A DNA stretch of 39,449 bases from Polyangium fumosum (GCF_005144585.1 NZ_SSMQ01000094.1:1-39449); one strand, 5' to 3'. Positions 7,672 through 16,921 are shown, counted from the stretch's first letter. Numbers and translations: made by a program. The notes: generated by a model from the sequence alone, not told the origin.

Positions 7672-10590
7672 CTACGCCTCGTCCTCGTCGTCGCCCTCGT
7701 CGTCGTCCTCCTCCTCGTCGTCGAGCTCGTCGTCTTGCGCGCCCTGCCGCCGCGCGTAGGCGCGCTCGTCCCGCTCGTCGAGCGCGGTGAGCAGGGCACG
7801 CGCGATCTTGGCTTGCGGGCCCCGCTGGTTTGCCTCGATCTCGGCGCGGATCTCCGGGCGTTCGAAGAGAGCCTGTGAGATCGCCGCGCGCGCCTCCGGC
7901 CTCTCGGCATAAAGCGCGAGCGCCATCCCGACCACCCGCGCCGACGCGAGCCGCGCGAGCTGGCTGCCCACCCACGCCGCGTCCGCCACCTTGGAGATCC
8001 GCCCCTCGTACTTCCCGAGCATCTCCTCGCCCGCGAGCGACACCAGGAACACGTCGGGCGCGGACGCAGCCGTCTTGCGATCGAGGAGTTTGTCCCGGAC
8101 CCACGTCGGATCGTCGCCGGCGTGCGCGAGTTCGAGCTCGCACCGCGCGCTGCGCTCGGCTCCGGCGCGGCTGTGGAGCACGAGGTCGAGCATGCGCGGC
8201 GCCTCGCCCGTTTGTCCTTGCCGCCACGACGCCGCGAGCCGCTCGCGCAGCGGGCCCCGCGACCCTTCCACGCGACGCAGGACGAAGCCGAGCTCGAAGA
8301 TCGCGCTCGCGAGCGCCGCCCTGTCGGAGGCCCACGCCTCCGGCGAGAGTTTTCCGAGGGCGGCGACGAACGCCTCGATCGTCTCGCGCCCGCCGACGAG
8401 CGCTTCCAGCAAGAGCACGAACTCCGTGCCCACGTGCGCGGGCACGCTCCACGGCCGCAGGACGAAGGTCTCCACGAGCTTCCGCGCCTCGGCCGCGTAG
8501 AGCATGCGCTCGTTCTTCGCCGCCGCGAGCACGCCGCGATCCCCGGTCACCCACTTGCGCTCGGCCAGGCCCGCGACGCGCGCCCACATGCACGCCGTCC
8601 GGCGCGGCCAGAACAGGCGCACGACGGGCGACGACGCGTTCGTGAGGTGCAGGATCGCCTGCTCCGCCTGCCCCTTCTTGTTCTGCGCCGCGCCGTGCAA
8701 GAGCCACACCCCGTGCGGAAAACCGCGCGCGATCGTGAGGCTCCAGTACGGCGTCACGCCGACGCCCGCGGCCGGCGTCTCCGGCTCGATCGGATCGTCG
8801 CCCTCGGACCATGCGTCGCCGCCCGCGTAGCTGCGGAGCTCCGCCGCGCCGGGGATCCAGCACTCGGGCCGCGCGTTCGCCGCGCCGGGCAGGCGCGTGA
8901 TCTTGCGCCGCGCGCGCAGCGCCTCGACCATCGCCACGAGATCCATCGATCGTGACGCCGGCTCGCCCGCGGCGACGTACTGGAAATCGTCGAACGAGAA
9001 GAGCCGCGTCGCGCCTTGCGGGACCGCCGCGGCGACGCGCAGATCCCGGTCGGCGGCGAAGATCACGTCGCGATGCCGACGGCACAGATCCACGAGGAGC
9101 GCCTCGACCGGCGTCACGAGCCGGAGGCTCCCGCGCGTGGACTCCGGCAGCGCCGCGAACGCGCGCGGAAGGTGGTAACTCGCGCGCAGCGGATCGCCCT
9201 TCTGCCGCACTGCGGCGCGCTTGACGTGCACGATCATGTCGTCCGACGGGAGCGGCAGCGGCACGATGCGCGGGCCGTCGGAGCCCGTGGTGGGCCGGCC
9301 CTTCTCGTCGCGCTCGCCGAGCAGGACGATCTGGTTCGTGATGCCGTCGACGTAGTCGTCCGCGTCGATCTCCACGCTCTGGAGCTCGTCACGCGCCGCG
9401 TCGATGAGCTCGTCGTCGCGCGAGGATCGTTTGCCCGCGCCGGGCCCGTACGCCGAGAGCTCCCAGCCCGCGAGCGTGCCGGATCCCGGGTGGTGGAGGA
9501 TCTGCTCGACGACGAGCACGTCGCCCTTCTGCGACGCGTACCCCGTGATCCGCATCGCCGCCGTCGTGTAGTTCGCGTTGTCCCAGATGGGCAGATCGAA
9601 CCGGCGCGCGGCCTCGTCGAGCTCGGCGATGCTCCAGAGCGGACCCCGCGGCTCGTCGATCGCCTCGGCTTCGGCGAGCAGCCGCTCCACCTCCTCGGGC
9701 AAACGTGTCCGCGGCAGGTCGAACTGCTCGGCGAGCCGCTTGGCCGCTTCGGCGCCGAGCGCCGCCTCGATCGCCTCGCGCACCACGCCGCCGAGCGCCG
9801 CGGCGCGATCCCGCAAGAGCTCCGCCGCGCGCGGGTTCCCCTCGTCCGCGAGCGTCGCGAGCGCCCCGTACGCGTCCGGGTGCCGCGTCATCCACCGCCG
9901 CGCCATGTCGAGACCGTCGTCTTTCGTGGCGCCGTCGGCGCGGGCGTGCTCCTCGTCGTCGTCCTCGTCCGCGCCTGGATCGTCGTCGTCCTCGTCGTCC
10001 TCGTCGTCCTCGTCCTCGTCGCCGTCTTCGTCGTCCTCGTCCTCGGAAGGCGTGGACGTGTCCTCGGCGAGTTCAGGCTCGTCGGCCTCGATCTCGCTGC
10101 CCGCGACCGCGAGCTCCACGATCGATCGCGCGCGCAGCGCGACGTCGAGCGCCTCGCTTGATCCGATCGCGAGCAGGCACGGCACCACGCACCACGGCAC
10201 GTTCACGAGCGCGCCGTCGCCATCGAGGCGGCTCTCGATCCAGGGCAGGATGGCGTCTCCGTAGCGATCGTGGAGCGCGGTGTTGTCGCGGCCGCGTACC
10301 TGGAACTCCCAGCGGATACGTTGGCCGTGCTTCACGAACTCGGCCGCGTCCTCGAGCGACAAGAGCGCCGCCCACACGCGGTCGCTCTCGAACACCATCG
10401 TCCCTGCGGCCGTACGGCCCTCCCCTTTGCGGAAGACCTCGGTCGACTCGATGAGGCGCCGCGCCTCGCTGAGCGACATGAGCCCACGGCCGTCGCGGCG
10501 GGACACACGCGCGTCCCGCATGGCGATGCTCACCGGCGAGGATGGATCGAACCACCGGGGCGCGGTCTTCGTGACGTGTTCCTTCTTCAT
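7672..10590 (-). CDS. large hypothetical protein with acidic tracts, 972 aa
   Basis: I do not recognise a named family. The protein appears soluble, with no signal peptide or membrane helix. The N-terminal 180 residues are a mixed alpha/beta region, followed by an almost purely Asp/Glu tract of about 50 residues (near 185-235) encoded by GTC/CTC/TCG runs on the plus strand. Two further regions follow (about 240-480 and 480-740), the second containing GVWLLHGAAQNKKGQAEQAI. The last 200 residues are helical with repeated 'ERPE-RAEI'-like segments that could be HEAT-type repeats, ending in a second acidic tail (DDEEEDDDEGDDEDEA). ATG at 10590 is chosen over an adjacent TTG. It lies 118 bases downstream of the 430-residue gene on the same strand and may be co-transcribed. 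Acidic tracts of this kind can mimic nucleic acid or bind basic proteins; that is inference only. Confidence 0.85.
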   Translation of the reverse strand: MKKEHVTKTAPRWFDPSSPVSIAMRDARVSRRDGRGLMSLSEARRLIESTEVFRKGEGRTAAGTMVFESDRVWAALLSLEDAAEFVKHGQRIRWEFQVRGRDNTALHDRYGDAILPWIESRLDGDGALVNVPWCVVPCLLAIGSSEALDVALRARSIVELAVAGSEIEADEPELAEDTSTPSEDEDDEDGDEDEDDEDDEDDDDPGADEDDDEEHARADGATKDDGLDMARRWMTRHPDAYGALATLADEGNPRAAELLRDRAAALGGVVREAIEAALGAEAAKRLAEQFDLPRTRLPEEVERLLAEAEAIDEPRGPLWSIAELDEAARRFDLPIWDNANYTTAAMRITGYASQKGDVLVVEQILHHPGSGTLAGWELSAYGPGAGKRSSRDDELIDAARDELQSVEIDADDYVDGITNQIVLLGERDEKGRPTTGSDGPRIVPLPLPSDDMIVHVKRAAVRQKGDPLRASYHLPRAFAALPESTRGSLRLVTPVEALLVDLCRRHRDVIFAADRDLRVAAAVPQGATRLFSFDDFQYVAAGEPASRSMDLVAMVEALRARRKITRLPGAANARPECWIPGAAELRSYAGGDAWSEGDDPIEPETPAAGVGVTPYWSLTIARGFPHGVWLLHGAAQNKKGQAEQAILHLTNASSPVVRLFWPRRTACMWARVAGLAERKWVTGDRGVLAAAKNERMLYAAEARKLVETFVLRPWSVPAHVGTEFVLLLEALVGGRETIEAFVAALGKLSPEAWASDRAALASAIFELGFVLRRVEGSRGPLRERLAASWRQGQTGEAPRMLDLVLHSRAGAERSARCELELAHAGDDPTWVRDKLLDRKTAASAPDVFLVSLAGEEMLGKYEGRISKVADAAWVGSQLARLASARVVGMALALYAERPEARAAISQALFERPEIRAEIEANQRGPQAKIARALLTALDERDERAYARRQGAQDDELDDEEEDDDEGDDEDEA

Positions 10591-10708
10591 CAACTTGCTC
10601 TGCGCGGGCCGATGCTAGCGAGGGCCCAAGCGTCTGGCTACCCTCGCCAACGGGCGGAGGCGGGAGCGGAAGCGGAAGCGGGAGCGCCGGTGGTCTCGGC
10701 GCTTCGCC

Positions 10709-12001
10709 TCACCCTGGCATCGCGTGCGCCAGGAGCCTGGCGCCGTCCTTGAAAATCACTTCGATTTTCGCGCCGTCCACGCGGCGCACGAGCCCACGTC
10801 CGAACTTCGTGTGGTCGACGAGGTCACCGGGGGCAAACCTCGCCGTCGTGCGGTACGGCGCCGCTTTCTCGTCCATCCGCCCGGCGAGCGCCTCCTTCCA
10901 GGCGCGCTCCTTCTGCTCGGCCGCGGTCTCCGCCGGCTTCGGCGGCGCGGGGTCGCGGAGCGGATCCCAGCCGTTCGCGTACCGCAACATCGAAGCGGCG
11001 AGCGCCGGATGCGCGGCGGCCCAGCGATCATCGAACAGGATCCACTGCTCGTAGCCGAACGCGCTCGACGTGTGCGGGCAGAAGAGCGCCGCGTGCTTGC
11101 CCACCTGCACGAGGGCCTTCTCGGGATCTCCGGTCCCCTCGAACGCCGTCCCCACCTTGGAAAACTCGCCCTCCGCGTTCTGGTGCGCGCCCACGCCGAG
11201 GAGCGTGTGGTTCGTCTCGGTGACGACCTCGCGCAGCGGATAGGCCGCACATTTCGCGAGCGCCGGCGCGATCGAGATCTGGCCCGGCTCGATCATCGCC
11301 CGCAGGAGCCGGAGCTCCACCGGCCACGTGTCGAGCCACTCCTTCGACCACGACGCCGGCTTCTTCGCCGGCACCACGGTGCGCAGGTGCGACGCGAGAT
11401 CGGGCAGCCGCACGCCGGGGATCGCCACGGCGCAGCCCGGGATCGAATCGCCGTCGTACGACGTGAGCAGACAGACGTACGTCGTCCCCTCGCCTTCCCC
11501 ACGCGGCAGGACGGGCTCCGGCTCGAAGGGCGGCGTGAACGGGCCGTCCGCGTCGCCCTCCGGCAGCTTCGGCTCCTCGTGAAGCAGAAAGGACACGCGC
11601 TCGGGTTGCGTGCGCGCGACCTCGTCATCGAAGAAGAAGTACGCGAGCTCGACCTCGTCGTCGTCCGTCAACACGCGGAGCGAGTGCGCGTCGATGCGCA
11701 GGTGCCCCGCGTCGCCCTCGACGTAGAGGTGCTTGCGGAGGATCGTCTCGAGCTCGGCCGTCGACTTCGGCGCAAGGAGCCCGTGCTCCTTCACGGCCTC
11801 AAACACCGTGCCGAACCCGTACACGTAGCCGCCGAGCTCGGCCTCATAGACGCTCTGCGGGTCCTCGGCCTTCTTGGCGTCGCTCATCTTCTCCGAGAAC
11901 CACGCGAGGATCGAAGGCGCGTCGAGGCGCCGAACGCGGCGCGAGAGCGGCCCTTCGTAGTGCGATCGATACACGAACCAGATCCCAGGTGCCTCGCTCA
12001 C
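10709..12001 (-). CDS. hypothetical protein with C-terminal KOW/CarD-like segment
   Basis: A 430-residue soluble protein of unknown function. The N-terminus (GIWFVYRSHYEGPLSRRVRR) and the middle, with Trp- and Pro-rich strands, match no family I can name. The last 45 residues, FAPGDLVDHTKFGRGLVRRV followed by KIEVIFKDG and LAHAMPG, resemble the small SH3-like barrel ('DH-KFGRGVV') at the C-terminus of UvrD/PcrA-type helicases and in CarD-like RNA-polymerase-binding proteins. This suggests, but does not prove, contact with the transcription or repair machinery. GTG at 12001 is chosen because AGGAAGGAG lies 10 bases upstream and the start precedes the conserved-looking N-terminus; an internal ATG at MSDAKK would lose 35 residues. 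It precedes the 972-residue gene and is divergent from the hybrid kinase. Confidence 0.82.
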   Translation of the reverse strand: MSEAPGIWFVYRSHYEGPLSRRVRRLDAPSILAWFSEKMSDAKKAEDPQSVYEAELGGYVYGFGTVFEAVKEHGLLAPKSTAELETILRKHLYVEGDAGHLRIDAHSLRVLTDDDEVELAYFFFDDEVARTQPERVSFLLHEEPKLPEGDADGPFTPPFEPEPVLPRGEGEGTTYVCLLTSYDGDSIPGCAVAIPGVRLPDLASHLRTVVPAKKPASWSKEWLDTWPVELRLLRAMIEPGQISIAPALAKCAAYPLREVVTETNHTLLGVGAHQNAEGEFSKVGTAFEGTGDPEKALVQVGKHAALFCPHTSSAFGYEQWILFDDRWAAAHPALAASMLRYANGWDPLRDPAPPKPAETAAEQKERAWKEALAGRMDEKAAPYRTTARFAPGDLVDHTKFGRGLVRRVDGAKIEVIFKDGARLLAHAMPG

Positions 12002-12169
12002 GCGCCACCGACTCCTTCCTCGGCCTCCCCAGAGAACGCGCAGTTTGCCCCGATGCGCGGCGAACGTGAAGGGGCAAGCCGGCCATGCCCGAGGCGCACG
12101 GGCAGCCGCCGCGCCGCGGGCGCGCCGGCTTGCGATCGTACCCGCGCGGCACCACGTGCCGATGGACCC

Positions 12170-14911
12170 ATGGCCGAGCCTCGTGCTGGTGCTGCCCTCC
12201 CAGAGGGCCGATGTCGACGCCTCCTCGACAGCTTGCCCGGGCTCGTCTGGGCGTGCCGGGCGGACGGCACATGCGACTTCGCGAGCAGCTCGTGGATCAC
12301 GTACACCGGCGTCCCCGCGTCGGAGCTCCACGGCCTCGGCTGGCAGCGCGTGCTGCACCCCGACGACCAAGCACGCGCCGCTCGGGCGTGGAGACACGCG
12401 CTCGCCTCGGCCGGACGGTTCGCGGTCGAGGCGCGCATCCGCCGGCACGACGGCGGGTATCGCTGGTTCTCGATCCGCAGCGCGCCGAGCCTCGACGACC
12501 GCGGCGCCGTCGTCGACTGGTCCGGCATCGCCGTCGACATCCACGAGCAGCACGAGCACGCGCGCAACGACTCCCAGGATCTCGCGCGTGCCTTCGATGT
12601 GCTCGATCGCGGCGACGCCTGCTTCGTGCTCGATCACGACTTCCGCTTCGTCTTCGTCAACCCGCGCCAGGAGCACCTGAGCCAGAAGCCGCGCAGCGAG
12701 ACGCTCGGCCGGAGCCTCTGGGAGGTCTACCCTTCCCTCGCGGGCCCGCACTCGCGTTACTTCCGCGAGTACAACCGCGTCATGCGCGAGCGCGTGCCCG
12801 CCGAGTTCGACGAGCACTACGCGCCGCTCGATCTCTGGACACACGTGAACGTGTACCCGACGAAGGAGGGCGGCATCGCGGTCTTTTTCCGCGACGTCAC
12901 GGCGCGCAAGCGGATCGAGGAGGAGCGCCGGCATCTCGTCGCGGCGCTCCGCGAGACCGCGGCCCGCGCCGACCACAGCCGCGCGCAGCTCGAAGCCATC
13001 TTCCAGGCGATCCCGGACGGCGTCGTCGTGTTCGACATGCAGGGCAACGTGGTCCTCGTGAACAGCGCGGAGGCGACGAAGTACGCCTTGACGAGCGCCA
13101 AGCAGATCTGCGTCGCGCACTTCGCCGAGCGCTACGAGCTCACCGATCTCGACGGCCGCGTGCTCCCCGTCGACGAATGGCCGGTCTACCGCGCGCTGCG
13201 GGGCGAGTCCTTCGCGGGCTGGCAGCTCCACACGAGGCGCCTCGACACGGGGCAGGCGTGGATCTTCAACTTCAGCGGCGAGCCCGTGCGGGACGAGCAG
13301 GGCCAGCAGGTCCTCGCGGTCGTGGTCAAGCGCGACGTCACCGAGCACAGGCGAGCCGAGGAGGCGCTCCGGCAGAGCGAGGAGCAGTACCGCGCGTTCT
13401 TCGAGACGGGGATCGTCGGCATGGGCCAGGTAGATCCCGCGACGGGCCGGATCCTGCGCGTGAACGATCGGTATTGCGACATCACCGGCTACAGCCGCGA
13501 GGAGCTGCTCTCGGGCACGGTGCACGACATGACGCACCCCGACGATCGCCAGGCGGACTGGGAGAAGTACTGCCGCATGGTGCGCGGCGAGGTCGACGAG
13601 TACTGCGCGGAGAAGCGCTACATCTGCAAGGACGGGCGGCTCATCTGGGTGCACGTCGCGGCGCGGCTGATCCGCGACGCCGCGGGTGCGCCGGTCCGCA
13701 GCGTGGGCATCATGCAGGACATCACGCAGCGCAAGGAGGCCGAGCAAGCGCTGCGCGAGAGCGAGGCCGCGCTGCGCGAGGCGGATCGGCGCAAGGACGA
13801 GTTCCTGGCGATGCTCTCGCACGAGCTCCGCAACCCGCTCGCGCCCATCCGCAACGGCCTCTACATCCTGGAGCGGGCTCCGCCGGGAGGCCCGCAGGCG
13901 CGGCGCGCGCATGCGGCGATCGAGCGACAGGTCACGCACATGACGCGGCTCATCGACGATCTGCTCGACGTGACGCGTATCTCGCGCGGCAAGATCCAGC
14001 TCCAGCGCGAGCGGGTCGAGCTCGGCGAGCTCCTGCATCGCCTCGCCGAGGATCTCGGGCCGAGCTTCGATCAGGCGGGCGTGAAGCTCGAGGTCGACGT
14101 GGGGCCGGAGCCGCTCTCGGTCGACGGCGATCCGACGCGGCTCGCGCAGATCGTGGGCAACCTGCTGGCGAACGCGGCGAAGTTCACGCCGCGGGGCGGG
14201 CACGCGCTGCTCTCGGCGAAGCGCGAGGGGGGCCTAGCCGTCGTGCGCGTACGGGACGACGGCGCGGGCATCCCACAGGAGACGCTGCCGCACGTGTTCG
14301 AGCCCTTCGTGCAGGCGGATTGCACGCTCGATCGGAGCCGCGGGGGGCTCGGGCTCGGGCTCTCGCTGGTGAAGGGCCTCTGCGAGATGCACGGCGGGAC
14401 GGTGACGGCCGAGAGCGCGGGGCGCGGACAAGGCGCGCAGTTCACGGTGCGGCTGCCGCTCGCTCCGGCCGTCGCGTGGAGCCGGGCCGCGGCGCCGACG
14501 GCTGCGCCGCGGGAGCTGCCGCGGCGGGTCCTCGTCATCGAGGACAACGTGGACGCGGCCGAGACGCTGCGCGACGCGCTGGGGATGGGCGACCACGTGG
14601 TGGAGGTGGCGTTCGCGGGGCCCGAGGGAATCGAGAAAGCGCGGCGCTTCGAGCCGGACGTGGTGCTCTGCGACATCGGCTTGCCGGGCATGGATGGGTA
14701 TGGCGTGGCGCGGACGATACGCGCGGATCCGAAGCTGCGATCGGTCTACCTGGTGGCGCTGAGCGGGTATGCCTTGCAGGAGGACGTGGAGCGCTCGAGG
14801 CAAGCGGGCTTCGACAGGCACATGGCGAAGCCGCCAAGCCTCTCGGCGCTGGAGAAGATGCTGGCCGAAGTGGGGAGCGGGAAGCTGAAGGAGGCCGCGG
14901 GGACGGGATGA
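12170..14911 (+). CDS. hybrid histidine kinase, four PAS domains and REC
   Basis: A 913-residue cytoplasmic sensor kinase. Four PAS/PAC modules lie at about 17-125, 144-250, 272-393 and 404-522; each ends in the PAC-type 'DVT-RKR/DITQRK' motif. The HisKA dimerisation domain follows at about 541-610, with the phospho-acceptor H551 in SHELRNPLAPIRNG. The HATPase domain (about 654-763) has N-box NLLANAAKF, G1 DDGAGIP and G2 GGLGLGLSLVKGL. A receiver domain (about 787-903) has phospho-acceptor D835 in CDIGLPGMDGYG. There is no membrane helix, so the signal is probably intracellular (redox, light or small ligand). No HPt or separate response regulator is adjacent. The ATG at 12170 starts just before the first PAS; the frame is open far upstream, antisense to the neighbouring gene, and that extension is rejected. 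Confidence 0.95.
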   Translation: MAEPRAGAALPEGRCRRLLDSLPGLVWACRADGTCDFASSSWITYTGVPASELHGLGWQRVLHPDDQARAARAWRHALASAGRFAVEARIRRHDGGYRWFSIRSAPSLDDRGAVVDWSGIAVDIHEQHEHARNDSQDLARAFDVLDRGDACFVLDHDFRFVFVNPRQEHLSQKPRSETLGRSLWEVYPSLAGPHSRYFREYNRVMRERVPAEFDEHYAPLDLWTHVNVYPTKEGGIAVFFRDVTARKRIEEERRHLVAALRETAARADHSRAQLEAIFQAIPDGVVVFDMQGNVVLVNSAEATKYALTSAKQICVAHFAERYELTDLDGRVLPVDEWPVYRALRGESFAGWQLHTRRLDTGQAWIFNFSGEPVRDEQGQQVLAVVVKRDVTEHRRAEEALRQSEEQYRAFFETGIVGMGQVDPATGRILRVNDRYCDITGYSREELLSGTVHDMTHPDDRQADWEKYCRMVRGEVDEYCAEKRYICKDGRLIWVHVAARLIRDAAGAPVRSVGIMQDITQRKEAEQALRESEAALREADRRKDEFLAMLSHELRNPLAPIRNGLYILERAPPGGPQARRAHAAIERQVTHMTRLIDDLLDVTRISRGKIQLQRERVELGELLHRLAEDLGPSFDQAGVKLEVDVGPEPLSVDGDPTRLAQIVGNLLANAAKFTPRGGHALLSAKREGGLAVVRVRDDGAGIPQETLPHVFEPFVQADCTLDRSRGGLGLGLSLVKGLCEMHGGTVTAESAGRGQGAQFTVRLPLAPAVAWSRAAAPTAAPRELPRRVLVIEDNVDAAETLRDALGMGDHVVEVAFAGPEGIEKARRFEPDVVLCDIGLPGMDGYGVARTIRADPKLRSVYLVALSGYALQEDVERSRQAGFDRHMAKPPSLSALEKMLAEVGSGKLKEAAGTG

Positions 14912-14930
14912 CCGGGCGCGAGAGGCTGTG

Positions 14931-15283
14931 CCCTTGACGCGAGCGCCCCCGCCCTTGCGGAACACGCCCCCGCCCTTGCGGAACACGCCCCCGCCCCTGG
15001 CGCGAGCGACCTCGCCCTTGCGGGACACGACCTCGCCCTTGCGGGACACGACCTCGCCCTTGCGGGACACGACCTCGCCCTTGCGGGACACGACCCCGCC
15101 CTTGCGGGACACGACCCCGCCCTTGCGGGACACGACCCCGCCCTTGCGGGACACGACCCCGCCCTTGCGGGACACGACCCCGCCCTTGGCGCGAGCGACC
15201 TCGCCCTTGCGGAACACGCCTCCGCCCTTGCGGAACACGCCTCCGCCCTTGGCGCGAGCGACCCCACCCTTGTGGAACCGCGG
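14931..15283. repeat. 21-bp tandem repeat (minisatellite), about 16.8 copies
   Basis: Sixteen complete copies and one partial copy of a 21-base unit beginning CCCTTG occupy almost the whole convergent gap between the histidine kinase stop (14911) and the stop at 15285. Three variants occur: D (CCCTTGCGGGACACGACC plus TCG or CCG), N (with CGGAACACGCC) and A (with GCGCGAGCGACC). Their order is A, N, N, A, eight D, A, N, N, A and a partial N-like unit, so an A-N-N-A block flanks the D array on both sides. Because 21 is a multiple of three, the array is open in several frames, but no convincing gene uses it. Confidence 0.95.
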
Positions 15284-15284
15284 C

Positions 15285-15995
15285 TCAGCGGCCGAGCCCA
15301 AGCTGCGCGAGCTGCGCGAGCGACGCTTGCAGCACCGGCGTCGCGACGTGATGCTTGCGCGCGATCTCGACGGGGTCCTCGGCTGAGAGCAGCAGCTCCG
15401 CGAGGAAGGGCGTGATCGGCCCGAGGACGAGCTTTCCGCGCGCGGCGGCGTAGAGCGTGGGCCCGGCCCGCTCGCCCACCGCGAAAAACCCCCCGGGGAC
15501 GACACGAATCTCCCCCGGGAGGGTGAAATCCGGCTGCGGGCTCATCACGAGCGCCTTCATCATCGCCGTGAGAAACTCCGCCTCCAGGATCGCGCCATCG
15601 CCGATCCCGCGCGCGTCGCAGAATCGAAAGAATGCCTCTTCCAGGCAAACGCCGGGACCCGCGTGGGAATACGCGCGATACGCCTCGAAGGCTGGAGATT
15701 CCAGGAACGACGACATCAATGCATCGAGTTCGTGATCCTCGGGATGCGTGGCTCTCCACGCGTCCAGGGTGCGTGCATAGATCGTGAGGAGCCCGCCGCT
15801 CCCCCGATGTTTTCGCTGCACGACATCCGCGCGCACGCGCTCGGCCGTCCTTCGAAGCTGCTCGGGATCGATGGAACGGAGCGCGCGCAGATCGCCTTCC
15901 GACACGTCGAGCTCGTCCACGCGCCCCTCGAAAAATGCTTCCCGGTACGAGCGATGATGCAGAAGCCGGTCGAGCGCCTGATCGAGCGAGATCAT
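15285..15995 (-). CDS. MNIO partner protein, 236 aa
   Basis: A soluble protein with no signal peptide, starting MISLDQALDRLLHHRSYREA. The N-terminal half is helical and has the spacing of DUF2063-type or similar leader/substrate-handling partners of MNIO enzymes (DELDVSEGDLRALRSIDPEQ). The C-terminal half contains two beta-rich stretches and a terminal helix-turn-helix-like segment (VEIARKHHVATPVLQASLAQ) that could be a winged-helix recognition element. The family cannot be named with certainty; the role as partner is inferred from context. Its ATG overlaps the stop of the MNIO gene in an ATGA junction (15992-15995), so the two are translationally coupled and probably made in fixed ratio. MNIO enzymes usually need such a partner to bind the precursor. 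The stop adjoins the 21-bp repeat array. Confidence 0.8.
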   Translation of the reverse strand: MISLDQALDRLLHHRSYREAFFEGRVDELDVSEGDLRALRSIDPEQLRRTAERVRADVVQRKHRGSGGLLTIYARTLDAWRATHPEDHELDALMSSFLESPAFEAYRAYSHAGPGVCLEEAFFRFCDARGIGDGAILEAEFLTAMMKALVMSPQPDFTLPGEIRVVPGGFFAVGERAGPTLYAAARGKLVLGPITPFLAELLLSAEDPVEIARKHHVATPVLQASLAQLAQLGLGR

Positions 15996-16921
15996 GAGAG
16001 CCAGAGGTCCACGGCGGCGCGGAGGCGCTCGAAGCTCGTGACGGTCTCGGGGGCGAGCCGCCCTTCGGCGTCGAGCCGCGGATCTTCGTAGGTGATCGCG
16101 GACAGGTTCGGACAGAGCGGAAGGAGGCGGCGAAGGAGCTCGAGCTGCTCGTCGAGCAGCACGCCGTGGTGGTGATCCATGAAGGAATCGCCGTCGATCG
16201 CGCAGCCCGAGAGGTGAATCTCGAAGCAATGGTCGAGCGGCAACCGTTCGAGCTCCCCGAACAGCGCCTCGCCTCGCTTGCCGAGCAGCCATTGGTAAGA
16301 AAGGAGGTGGCCCACGTCGAGCGTGGCCGGCGACCTCGTCTCCTCGACGACCGCCCGGAAAAAATCATACGCGTGCATGTGGCCAATGAAAAAGCTCGTC
16401 CCGTCCGAGAATCCGGGGAACTCCACGAAGAGCGGCGCCAGGAGCTTCCCTTGCACCTCGGCCGTGTTCCGGATGGCGGCGTCGAGCCCGGCGGGCGTGA
16501 GATACGGCGGCAGCGGATACGGCAAGGGCCTGCCGTGCAGCGACCAGAGGCCGAGATCCTCGTTCACCCACGCGAAGTGGTAGCGCTCGACGAGCGCGTT
16601 CGTGAAATCGAGGATCCGGCCGCGATCGTAGGCTTCGAGCGCGCCCAGGCTGAACGTCGTCTGGTGGAGGGCGCGCACGGAGAACGCTGGCGTACGGGCG
16701 AACAGGTCGTCGTAGGCGCCAAAGTACTCGCGTGGATCGAGGCGATTTCGGCTCCGGGGCTGGAACGACGTGAAGAGATACCGAAAGGCCCCGGCATGGG
16801 ACGACAAGAACTGTACGACGGGATCCGTCACGTGATCCCCGCGGCTGGGATCGTGGGCGAACCCGACGGGCGCGCCCCACGGGAGATCCATTCCGACGCC
16901 CAGCCCGAGGCGCCCGTTCAC
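15992..16921 (-). CDS. MNIO family enzyme (DUF692), non-haem iron oxidase
   Basis: A 309-residue TIM-barrel protein of the DUF692/MNIO family, the multinuclear non-haem iron enzymes that modify cysteines or backbone in peptides (MbnB, TglH and bufferin-type enzymes are known members). Visible family marks are the N-terminal GLGVGMDLPWG (usual 'GVGLGLR'), VNEDLGLWS (usual 'SEHL'), HMHAYDFF near 181, DVGH at 202-205 (usual 'D-nN'), EIHLSGC at about 234-240 and FMDHHHG near 248-253 (usual 'HLAGH...iDtHd'), and TYEDPR near 277 (usual 'iErD'). The metal-binding His/Asp/Glu set therefore looks preserved. GTG at 16921 is used because the family N-terminus follows at once; it lies 17 bases after the lipoprotein stop and the stop overlaps the partner gene. 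The likely substrate is the Cys-motif lipoprotein encoded just upstream. Confidence 0.9.
   Translation of the reverse strand: MNGRLGLGVGMDLPWGAPVGFAHDPSRGDHVTDPVVQFLSSHAGAFRYLFTSFQPRSRNRLDPREYFGAYDDLFARTPAFSVRALHQTTFSLGALEAYDRGRILDFTNALVERYHFAWVNEDLGLWSLHGRPLPYPLPPYLTPAGLDAAIRNTAEVQGKLLAPLFVEFPGFSDGTSFFIGHMHAYDFFRAVVEETRSPATLDVGHLLSYQWLLGKRGEALFGELERLPLDHCFEIHLSGCAIDGDSFMDHHHGVLLDEQLELLRRLLPLCPNLSAITYEDPRLDAEGRLAPETVTSFERLRAAVDLWLS

Noticed and set aside
9940-10070. Simple-sequence repeat as a separate element.
   Set aside because: The GTC/CTC/TCG run encodes the in-frame Asp/Glu tract of the 972-residue protein and needs no other explanation.
10724-12169. Upstream in-frame extension of the histidine kinase gene.
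   Set aside because: It is antisense to the 430-residue protein and rich in Arg/His/Leu without domain features; the first PAS domain starts just after ATG 12170.
10709-14203. A 1164-codon minus-strand open frame running antisense through the histidine kinase gene.
   Set aside because: Only the part from GTG 12001 downward reads as a protein with a ribosome site; the upstream 730 codons mirror the histidine kinase on the other strand.
14931-15283. CRISPR array.
   Set aside because: Units are directly contiguous with no spacers, 21 bases long, with gradual variants; no cas genes lie nearby.
14928-15386. A 152-codon plus-strand frame, and a longer minus-strand frame, through the 21-bp repeats giving PLRDTTP or KGGVVSR repeats.
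   Set aside because: A repeat unit divisible by three is open in several frames automatically. There is no ATG or ribosome site, and the plus frame runs antisense into the partner gene.
15992-16921. Sugar isomerase or endonuclease IV-type TIM barrel.
   Set aside because: The order of motifs (GVGMDLPWG, VNEDLGLW, DVGH, EIHLSGC, DHHHG, TYED) and the operon with a partner and a Cys-motif protein fit DUF692/MNIO better.
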